The notes beneath the pieces were generated by a model. That model was not told where the DNA came from, searched no databases, and saw only the letters and a program-made list of their open reading frames with translations. Positions 55,067 through 64,000 of a stretch of 64,000 nt of DNA are shown here, piece by piece. The position numbers were made by a program, and so were the translations under genes. Source of the stretch: Gnetum montanum (taxonomy: Eukaryota; Streptophyta; Gnetopsida; Gnetales; Gnetaceae); assembly GCA_015680685.1 (NCBI GenBank), contig MNCI01033412.1, positions 144,362-208,361 on the forward strand, read 5' to 3'. The first letter of the stretch is position 1. Each line of letters opens with the position of its first letter.

Positions 55067-55380
55067 ATAAGCTCTTAGTCATGGGGGCCACAAACCTTAA
55101 GGTTTCTAACGAAATTTTTTTTAAAAATTTCTAACTCCCCCAAAGGGTTAATGAATAAAATAATATTAAACCAATAATTTTTAAGAGTTTAACCCTTCCA
55201 AAAAAATTTGGTAAACCTAAAATTAATTATTAATAGTAAAATAAAAATAAAATAATAATTAAAATGATCAAATCAACCATGATCACAACTTAGCCAAGTG
55301 TAACTTTTCTAAAGAGAAGGTATCTCAATTGTTTCAAGTTACACATTAAATGCTAACTCTTGATCATGTTGTGATCATAA
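55067..55380 (+). other. Intron-like leader of the extra ORF (element 4), splice sites decayed
   Basis: Aligned with 5597-5291 of element 1. The donor reads AGAG|ATAAG in place of AAG|GTAAG and the acceptor TTGTGATCATAA in place of TTGTGATTACAG; both losses include G-to-A at the critical base. It shares CATGGGGGCCACAAACC. Confidence 0.45.
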
Positions 55381-58230
55381 ATGGCACCAAGACTAAAACG
55401 GCTATAGGAAGGAGAACCATCACAACCAAGGGATAAATGACCTAGAGTTGGAAGGAAACAATAAGAACTAGCCCAGGACCAAGCAACAAAAACTCATACA
55501 ACGAGACCTCTTTGGGAGGAGCCTGAAGTGGAGTCTATCCAAAAACTTCTCAAAGAAGTAGCTACAATATAATAATCTCAAAGAGGAGATGCATCAAGGC
55601 CCATACCAAGACTTGAGATCACATTGACAAAAGCCTGTCTTGATACAATAAAGCCTTGTGATGTCCAATGCTCAATTCTCAAAGAACTGAACTTTGGAAC
55701 ATTCTTAGGACATGCTTCACCAAAAGTCAAGACACAATTGCAAAACTCTTTCATGTGACCAATCATCACTTACAATTGGGAGTGATACATGGGAGAGACA
55801 TGTCTCTCTTCTAGAACAACCAAAAGGTAGGAGCCACTGTGAGAATCAAGAACATTCAAGTGTCCTACTTAGCAGAAGCTATTATGTAGGCTCTTAGTTT
55901 GCCTAATTTTGAAACTCATCTAGCAGAGATGTCCATGCAAGAAGATCCAAAGGTAACAAGGGAGTGGACCCAACAATGTTATGGGGTTGACCACAAGGAG
56001 TTTGACACACTCACACTGATGAAGTGCATATACTTCAAGATAGTGGCTTATCACCTTAATCTAACAGTGAAGCCTAGCAAGGAGACTGCTTTCTTTCTCG
56101 AGCATGTGCCACTTTAAGTAGAAAATTCCTTGTAAACCTTCCATAGTTAATATATTTGGAGATGAAAAGTCACTTCAAGGAAAATGAAGATGGGAGGAAA
56201 ACCCTACCCTTTCCATGCCTTCTCAAGAAACTCTGTAAAAAGTTAAGGATAGTTTGCTATGCAAATGACATAATCAAGCATACTCCCATTGCCTCTTAGT
56301 CTAAAATGATGAAAGATAAGATCCTTGCTATGTCTAAAGAAGAGGAGACCACCTACTCAAGAAACAACATCAGAGGCTTGTGTAAGCATTGAGCACCTAC
56401 GCAAAATTCAAGAGTAACTCTTGAATGAGCAAGAGCAGCAAGTAGGAACAAGTGGTGAGGACCTATTTGTGTACCATCCTACAATCAGTCACCTCAAAAA
56501 AATGGCTCAAACAATTAGTTAGATTGAGGGAGGTGGAATAATATTCTCTTCTCAAAGAATGTAACTACCTGCAAGGTCAAATCCTAGTGCCCAAGAGGTA
56601 ATGGTGTCTCTCTTGCAACAATAGCAATTCCCAAAAATCTCTGGGAATGCCACTACCTTTTTAGTGCACTTGGAGGAGGGCAAGGGGACAAGTATCTTAG
56701 TGATGTAGCACCAAGGATAGGAGACCACAATAGAATTGGTTGCTAATCAGATCAACAAAGTATTGAATGCGCTTACAACATCTGTACTAGACATTTCTAC
56801 ACTCAAAGATGTGCAAATGTTCATAAGAATTATTAGCAACTGATTAAGTGCAGCCCAACACAAGGAGTTACTAGATCGACTAGTGGAAACTAAGCAACTG
56901 ATTTTGAATATCTTTGATTTTTCAAATAACATCATCGCAATCTAGTCGGAGCTGCTTAAAGCAAAGGACAAATGCATCATTCTCAAAGGACAACTTCAAA
57001 TGGCTCAAGCACAAAACCAATGCTTGGCCACAGAGGATGCTAAATTAAGAGCTTACCCTATTGATCCCACACTTCTCAACCCTACATAGATAAGAGATAA
57101 AGCTTTTCAATAGCTTCAAGATAGATTGAATCAAGTTGAGGTAGGGATGGTGATAGCCATCTTTAACTAGTCCATGGTTGAGGCCAAGACATATTCAGTT
57201 TACAAGGAATTGGTCTAGATGTGCCTAGAGAATGAGATGTTGCTCGCAGAGAATCATCACCTATGGAATGTTGATGTGCAGAAATAACAGATGTAAGAGT
57301 TCATCCATCAATAGCAAGAGCAGCTAGCCAAGGTAAAAACTTAATTGAGGAGATTGGTAGCAAAGAATAGAAATCTCTCTATGAAGAAAGTCTATGCCTT
57401 ACACCAAAAATCTACGATTGAGATTACCACCTAGAAGAATGAGGCTCTCAAATTTCAGAGAGTCAAGAATCAGTACAGATATTAGGTTGTCCTACAAAAG
57501 AAAGTTAATGAAAAACACATCCAAATGACTAAGGCAAAAGTAAATGAGACCCTCCAACAATTCTAGCAAGGAAAAGAGGTGTGGAAACCTATCATTGATG
57601 GGATAAATGCCTACAACAAAGTGGAAATTTGCATGAAGGAGTTGCAAATTGAAGAAATAACTAAATACATGGACCTCTCTAATCTTCAATATGCAAACCT
57701 GGCAATGCTTACTATTGAACAACCATGGTTAGAGTTAGAAAAATAGGTGGCCAACTTGTACTTGCTGTATGAGGTAGAGTTTAAGCACCATAAGGAGACC
57801 AAGCAAAATCTTGAGACTTCAAATGCTAAACTCAATGTTCTCAAGGTAAGATTCACTAATTAAAGATCAACTACTAAGAATCAAATGCTAGAAGAATGCA
57901 TGATTACCAAGAATTATAAAATAAAATCAATGCATTCAGCATTGAACGCAAACAATTTGCTACCGAGTTCGTTAATGTCAAGGAGCTATTCCCAACAATG
58001 CCCTATCCTTGGGATGTGTCCACATTGGCCTACATTGGCGAAGCTGCGTGGACCATGCACGATTCCAGAAGTAAGGGGGAGAAGATGAAAGCATTATTAG
58101 ATGCTTTTCATATTCCATTAGAAGTTCTAGGTGTAGTAGGATAACAACAACAACCTCAACCACCACTTGCACTTGAAGTAGGATAAGGTCCCTCAGAGCC
58201 TTAGGAGTGTCCACTGCTTGGGACCATTTA
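55381..58230 (+). pseudogene. Extra 3' ORF of gypsy element 4: globular domain plus coiled coil, decayed
   Basis: One frame of about 950 codons from ATG 55381, with stops. Homologous throughout to 5290-2432 of element 1. N-terminal EEPEVESIQKLLKEV; conserved domain with an open stretch at 55899-56117 (LAEMSMQEDPKVTREWTQQC, YFKIVAYHLNLTVKPSKETA) and TLPFPCLLKKLCKKLRI near residue 270, resembling PF20167-type plant transposon proteins. Coiled coil about residues 450-850 (ENEMLLAENHHLWNVDVQ, NEALKFQRVKNQY, VNEKHIQMTKAKVNETLQQF). C-terminal RRMKALLDAFHIPLEV and QPQPPLALEV. No transmembrane segment evident. Function unknown; a structural or Gag-interacting role is only a guess. Confidence 0.8.
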
Positions 58231-58446
58231 ATCTTCTTCATCATCTTTATGTCATCAAAGGGATTATGCTTGTCAATTTTGTCTTGATGTTCAATCTTGT
58301 AGTCCTAAACAATAGGAAATTTTATAATGATTGTATATCCGTACACTTGGGCACTTAGTGTTTGTTTGTATTTCTTTATATTTTTTGTATGTCTGTTGTC
58401 AGTCAATAATTCCATACCTTCCTAAATTTGTAAAGAACTCAAAGAC

Positions 58447-58471
58447 AAGTTTTCATTCAATCATGGGATTA
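58447..58471 (+). other. Polypurine tract region of element 4
   Basis: AAGTTTTCATTCAATCATGG then GATTA, immediately before TGATGAATTG; the same block as in elements 1-3. Confidence 0.78.
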
Positions 58472-58495
58472 TGATGAATTGTAAATTGGTTGCAT
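58472..58495 (+). repeat. First 24 bp of the 3' LTR of element 4
   Basis: TGATGAATTGTAAATTGG and six more bases, then the LTR is cut by the chromovirus insertion. Confidence 0.78.
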
Positions 58496-61108
58496 TGTAT
58501 AACACCCTACCCTAGCTAGGGTAAGATGATGCCCAGGAACAAGTAATCTTAACATAGAAGCATGACAACTAGAACCAATCATGTATAGAATACATGCTAA
58601 TACGAAAAGTCAAATAGTATAGAGCTTTCCTACCATACCAAAACAAAACATACATATCACATCATAAAAAGCATGTCTCTACATTAAGCAAACTATACAC
58701 TACTTTGTGAAAATATAAAAAACACATAAACCTTATCATCGTATATAGAAGAGTACAATACAGAGAGTTTCATACAAGGATATCTAGTCCACACTACTGT
58801 ACATGAAAATATACAATAACCAAGCACTAAAGGATTTCCCCTCCTCTACTCTCTCTCTCTCTTTGTGCTCATCTAGGCTCCTGTGCCTTTCACCTGAAAT
58901 GAAATAAAGTCAGTACGAAACTAAGTGAAAATCTTTTACACTTTCTTGCTAGATGGTCGACAAGTGCTACATTAGAGAAGAAGAGTAGGGTACAAGGCAA
59001 CTTGTGACACTATTAGTCTCATGCATGCTTAAAACAACACAAACTATATCACCCATAAAGCTAACATACAATCATACAAGCATAGGCAAGCCACGGCCCA
59101 ACATCATCTATCATGCTTATGTCATCATACCCATGATATACCATAAATAGTCCATGATCCATACAATCATGGCCAAAAAAAACACCTATTCCCCACAATA
59201 TGACCCACAAACCATTACTATCACATACATGGCCCATGTGGTTGCTAGCATATCCATGCTCATTGTAGCATGTGAAACGTTGCCATGAGTACTCATAATA
59301 GCCATTGCCTATAGGTCTTTTATTTATCTAACCAATGCTAGGGTCCATCAACCTATGACCTGCAACTACTAGCCTTCTGAAGGACTGGTGATAGGGACGA
59401 ACACACCTATGCCATGGACTAGCTATAGGAACAAACACACCTATGTTCTCCCACTCTTAGGATAAATCCTGAGATAGAAGCCTCACTGATGCATCATAGT
59501 GGGGGTCAATCCATACTACCTCCAAGGTGCCTCATCACTAATCGATCCACACCCTCATGCTAGCACCACCCACCAATGGCCATCATAAGCATCATTGTGA
59601 AAACATATACATAGTCCAGCTAACTTAAGCCAATAGATACCCAAACATAATTGAACAGAACCATCCTCAATAGTCATTTCATGAAAACAATACCATGATG
59701 CAACAGAACAACATGAAGACCTTGATATAACAAAACAATACAATATTTCTCAAAAGACACGTACTTCCATACAAATGACCACTGTAATAACCTTCAAAAT
59801 GAGATATGCCCAAAGAGAAAACTAATTCCACGATTACAAAGTACTTTCCAAAACGATCCCAACAACACTAATTTTACCTAAATCAGACTCCTAGAAGCAA
59901 AGTTACGTACATTCAAAATTTGATTAATAAAATAATATTTAAATAATATTTGGAATGCCCAAAGATGCTCACATCTTGATAAGCCCCACAAATAACAGAT
60001 TCTAATCATACGAGTTTCATCAACATCACATATCATATTCTATAAGTCCACTCATCCCATACATTGCATATACATTAATCCACAATCTATAACCAAAATT
60101 GGACAATTTGGGAAAAAAGACAAAACAACATGTCCAAGCTCAATCCTTGAGCTATCTACCCCACATGCCCACATCGCATAATCATATACACTAATCCAAA
60201 ATAAAAATACAGGGGACAGGTAAAGACAACCCACTAATTAAAATTGTTGGGGTAGAAAGGCCAAAAAAGGAGAAAATCTTCAAAAATCTAGCAAGACTCC
60301 ATTTTGCTCTCAACAAGTTCTGCATCCATGTAGATATAACCACAGCAATCCCAAATCCAAGTCCAAAGCAAGTAAAAAGCATCTCCAAGGCTCAAAATCA
60401 AGAAAAAAGAAGAGTTGTTCAGTGTGTTTCTATAAATAGAAAGAAAACGAATAAAGAAGACCCAATGTGGTGGTCTCTTAAGAAAATTAAAAAATGGTGA
60501 TCAACATTGGTAGTGCAAATAATAAAGGAAAAAATTACACATAATACATAAAGAAAACCAGCAATGCACTCCTCACGTTACATGAGTTACTTTTTCTTTT
60601 TTTATTCTTTTTTTTTCATTTAAATTCTTTATGAGATTTTTTTTCAAAAATGATTTTCATAAGCTATTTTCATTTTTTGTTTCTACAACTAATACCATAA
60701 ACTTTAAACTTGCGTAACAAACACATTGGGGCTCCAAATCAAAATTCGTTTGAACCTACAAGATCGTTATCATATGCTCTACACATTCACATGCCAAAAC
60801 CAAACCCAAACATCATGCAACATAGTGTTATAGTACAAATTCTTACACACTAAAATCATACATAAAGCATAAAACATACCGGATTGGTGCTCTTGTACCC
60901 AAATCCCACACCCCTGCCAGTAATATAACCTATCTAACATAATCACATTAGTTAAGCATGCAAAGCCATCATAATCATAACAAAAAAATGAAGCCTCATA
61001 ACATATAAAATACATTAACTCATTTCTAAAAACCCATTGAGACTCCACATGTAATGTCTAAATGATAAGCATATGGCCATACCTACTAGCTCTAGGTGGG
61101 GTGTAACA
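58496..61108 (-). repeat. 3' LTR of the chromovirus (about 2.6 kb)
   Basis: Sense start TGTTACACCCCACC at 61108, directly after the polypurine tract. The other end on the plus strand reads TGTATAACACCCTACC at 58496, an imperfect inverted counterpart, which fixes the LTR edge. It is AT-rich with no coding domain; several small frames are not conserved. The length is in the upper range for Tekay-type LTRs. Confidence 0.75.
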
Positions 61109-62450
61109 CTCTCCCCTCCTTGAGAATATTCATCTTGGAAGATCTCAAAATAAGCTACTCGCATCTCAGTCTCCACCTTCCAAGTAGCCTTTGAAGCTCC
61201 ATGTCTACTCCATAAAATTTTAATCATGTGAACAACTTTACTACGTAGCTGTCGCACCATATGATCAACAATATTTACTGGTTCCTCGACATAACTAACA
61301 TCATACTGTAGTTGTATTCCTGAATGGCTAATCACATGATGTTCATCAAGCACATAATGGTGTAACATAGATACACGAAATACATCATGGACATGTGCCA
61401 AATGAGGAGGTAATGCTATCCGATAGGCCACTTTCCCAATCTGTTGTAACACCTAAAATGGACCAATGTGTCTAGGAGCCAATTTCCTTTTTCAGCCAAA
61501 TCAAGTAAGGCCTTTCAAAGGAGAAACATGAAGAAATACATGATCTCTGACTACAAACTCTAGTGGCCTTTGATGCTGATTGGCATATGCCACTTGCCTA
61601 CCCTATGCAACTCTCAACCTATCTTGGATCTCTTGAATTTTCTCTATAGTCTACCTTACCAAATTTTTGCTCACCTACTAACGATCTTCTATGGTATCCC
61701 AACATAAAGGTGTTCTACATGGCATACCATATAAAATCTTATATGGTGCTACTTGAAAACTCTCCTGATAACTATTATTATATGTAAATTTAGCTAATGG
61801 TAGCATCTAATCCCAACCTTCTCTATACTGCAAAGCACAAGCTCTCAACATATCTTCTAGAATTTGATTCACTCATTCAGTTTGTGGATGATATGTTGAA
61901 CTGATATTCAGCTTTGTACCCATCTTCTTCCGAAATTCCTATAAAAAATGTGGCATGAATTGAGCATCTCTATCACTAATAATCCATCATGGCACACCAT
62001 GCAACCACACTATCTCTACAAGAAAGAGATGTGTAGTTTCTACTACACTTATTGATGACTGTGTGGCAAGGAAATGGGTGGGCTTTGTTAACAAATCAGC
62101 AACTACTAAGATAGCATCATGGCCATTGTGAGCTCACAAAAGACCAACAATGAAATCCATAACAACAGCATCCCATTTCCATTGAGGAATGTCATGGGAA
62201 TGCAACTATGCCCCAAGTATTTGATGCTCTATGTTCACTTGTTGGAAAATTAAATAGTCAGATACATACTCCTACATTCCTCTTTATACCAGGCCACCAA
62301 TACATCTATCGTAAGCTCTAGAACATTTTCTAACTACTTGGATGCATTTGGTACCTGCTCATGTGGGTCTCATCCATCAACTAAATTCAAAGAGCTTCTA
62401 GAACACATACTTGACCATCCCTCTATATGACTCCATGATTATCCACAGAG
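61109..62450 (-). pseudogene. Integrase and chromodomain of the chromovirus, decayed
   Basis: An open stretch at 61452-61015 reads IGKVAYRIALPPHLAHVHDV, FRVSMLHHYV, SYVEEPVNIVDH, then LWSRHGASKATWKVETEMR, the chromodomain-like tail that directs insertion to particular chromatin in this clade. Upstream core: WDAVVMDFIVGL, DRDAQFMPHFL with a catalytic Asp, STYHPQTE, and YGMPCRTPLCWD. Stops and frame changes separate these parts. Confidence 0.87.
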
Positions 62451-63000
62451 AGCAATCCATCAGAGGTAATCTGTTGTCTCAATGCCTGATACCAAGGATC
62501 ATGGTGTTGTTGCTCTCGTATCTACTCTTGCAAATATAATTGGATTGTCAAGTTATTAAGCTTACTTGCCACCCTACTTATCCACTACTTCGTTGTCTTA
62601 CTAGCCCTGTATTTAATATTGAAATTAAAATCAACAAGCAACTTCACCCATCTATGTTGTCGTAGCTTTAACTGTGGCTAACTCATAAGATATTGGAGGC
62701 TCTTATGGTTAGTCCAAATAGTCACCTACTCTCCATATAGATAATGCCACCAAATCTTTAATGCAAACATCATAGCACCCAATTCTAGATCATGCATGGG
62801 ATATCTCATTTCATGTGGCCTCAATTGATGGGATGCATAAGCCACAACCTATCCATCCTACATCAACACACAACAAAATCCATCCCCTAAAGCATTAGTA
62901 CTAATATCATATGGATGTCCTCATGTAGGAGATATTAGCACAAGAGTAGTTACCAATCTATGCTTCAACTCCTCAAATGCAGCTTGCCAAGATTGGCCCC
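62450..63000 (-). pseudogene. RNase H of the chromovirus, decayed
   Basis: Sense blocks: YDISTNALGDGFCCVLM (catalytic Asp position read as N), [51 protein letters not shown] and QHRWVKLLVDFNFNIKY, in the order seen in chromovirus RNase H. Several stops. Confidence 0.84.
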
Positions 63001-64000
63001 AAGTAAAGATAGCCTCCTTCCTCAACAATCAAGTCAAAGGAGATGCTATGTGAGAGAAATGTTCTATAAACCTCTAGTAATATGCTTCTAACCTCAAGAA
63101 GCATTGTACCTCCACTATTGAATGCAGCATAGGCCAATCATGAACAATTGCAATCTTCATAAGATCCATAGAAATACTAGCTCCTGACACCACATGTCTT
63201 AAGAACTGAATCTCTCATTGCCAAAATGAACACTTGGATAGTTGAGCATACAGTTGTTACTCCCTCAAAGTCTATAAAACCATCCACAAGTGCTTTGCAT
63301 GCAATTTCTCATTAGGAGAATATACTAATATATCATCGATGAATACAATCACAAACTGATCTAGGAATGGCCACATCACACTGTTCATGAGGTGCATGAA
63401 AACTACTGGTGCATTTTTCAATCCAAAGGGTAGAACCAAAAACTCATAGTGGCCATACTATGTTTTGAATGCTATATTTGACACATCCTACTCACAAACT
63501 CACACTTGATGATACCCAGACTTGAGATCAATCTTTGAGAATACATGACCTCCCTAAAGTTGATCCAAAAATGCATTAATGCATGGTAGAGGATGTCTAT
63601 TTTTCATAGTCACTTGGTTTAACTACTTGTAATCTATGCATAACTATAAATCCCCATCCTTCTTTTTAACAAATAGTACTAGTGCATCCCATGGTAATAA
63701 ATTGGGGCAAATAAGGCCTTTATCCAACAATTCCTGCAGCTGAATCTTTAACTCTACTAGTTCTATGGAAGACATCCTGTGTGGAGCCATGGAAATAGGC
63801 TCTATACTAAGTTTAATTTCAATCTTAACTCAATCTCTCACCTAGGTGGAAAACCTGGTAATTTGAACTAGAATACATAAGGGAATTCATGAACCATAGG
63901 AATTTTAAGTTCAATCTCAAACTCAATCTCTCACCTAGGTGGCAAACCTGGTAATTTAAACTAGAATACATCATGCAATTCATGAATCACAGGAATTTGA
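63000..64000 (-). pseudogene. Reverse transcriptase of the chromovirus, partial at the window edge
   Basis: Sense motif [14 protein letters not shown] at about 63355-63315 carries the catalytic DD pair. Downstream: HLWMVL, LYAQLSKCSFW, FLRHVVSGASI, EAYY.RFIEHFSHIASPLT and WGQSWQAAFEELK. The N-terminal RT blocks continue to the right edge. A short near-duplicate, CTCAATCTCTCACCTAGGTG with GAAAACCTGGTAATTTGAAC nearby, occurs twice at about 63831 and 63926. Confidence 0.85.

Larger units (their letters stand above)
51035..58495 (+). mobile_element. Gypsy element 4: 5'-truncated Tat/Athila-type element with extra 3' ORF
   Basis: Plus strand. Homology begins in the middle of RT (about 51035); LTR, gag and protease are absent on the left, by deletion or by an unread rearrangement. 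Order: RT end, RNase H, integrase, spacer with inverted repeat, internal promoter-like module (54872-54920), intron-like leader (55067-55380), extra ORF (55381-58230), polypurine tract and the first 24 bp of the 3' LTR (58472-58495), where a chromovirus LTR interrupts it. The rest of the LTR should lie beyond the window, after that chromovirus. Confidence 0.85.
58496..64000 (-). mobile_element. Gypsy element 5: Tekay/Del-type chromovirus, 3' LTR and pol, continues past the window
   Basis: Minus strand. The 3' LTR (58496-61108) is followed at 61109-61121 by the polypurine tract AAGGAGGGGAGAG (sense), then pol read from high to low coordinates: RT, RNase H, integrase and a chromodomain-like C-terminus. 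Gag, protease and the 5' LTR lie beyond 64000. It inserted 24 bp into the 3' LTR of element 4; the five bases before it are TGCAT, which should reappear after its other LTR. Stops are scattered through pol. Confidence 0.88.

Overview
The window reads as a gene-free, repeat-dense stretch of a large seed-plant nuclear genome. A conifer or other gymnosperm is plausible from the depth of nesting and decay, but the sequence does not prove it. I found no host protein gene, rRNA, tRNA or CRISPR array. Almost everything is retrotransposon: four related Ty3/gypsy elements of the Tat/Athila branch, one Tekay/Del-type chromovirus, one solo LTR, one Ty1/copia remnant, an RTE-type LINE scrap and one nearly intact L1-type LINE.

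Layout. 1-1605: LTR-like DNA with palindromic and tandem repeats and a TATA box. 1606-14659: gypsy element 1 (minus strand). 15253-24174: gypsy element 2 (plus) with target duplication AATTT. 24937-25512: RTE LINE fragment. 25640-28110: copia pol remnant (minus), split by a solo LTR at 26057-26838 (target duplication GTTTT). 29230-30480: first copy of a dispersed repeat. 32621-38375: L1 LINE (minus) in a 16-bp target duplication. 38889-49790: second copy of the dispersed repeat, interrupted by gypsy element 3 (39299-49251, minus, target duplication CTTAC). 51035-58495: 5'-truncated gypsy element 4 (plus), cut 24 bp into its 3' LTR by a chromovirus whose 3' LTR (58496-61108) and pol (61109 to the window end, minus) follow.

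The four gypsy elements share LTR ends (TGATGA...TCATCA), a primer site for tRNA-Asp where it survives, a conserved polypurine tract, gag-protease-RT-RNaseH-integrase order and a long 3' spacer containing a conserved inverted repeat. They differ in what follows the spacer. Elements 1 and 4 carry an extra reading frame of about 950 codons: a globular N-terminal region resembling the plant 'putative transposon protein' domain of Athila/Tat 3' ORFs, then about 400 residues of coiled coil and a P/Q-rich tail. A second copy of the LTR promoter motif with a TATA box and a 307-314 nt intron-like leader lies ahead of it. Elements 2 and 3 lack this module and share a short alternative tail. This modular 3' end is the most interesting content of the window.

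All gypsy and copia reading frames are broken by stops that mostly look like C-to-T or G-to-A transitions. The LINE is the exception: ORF1 is open, and ORF2 is open except for one frameshift before its C-terminal zinc-binding region. Domain boundaries in decayed elements are approximate; LTR and target-site boundaries given to the base were read directly.
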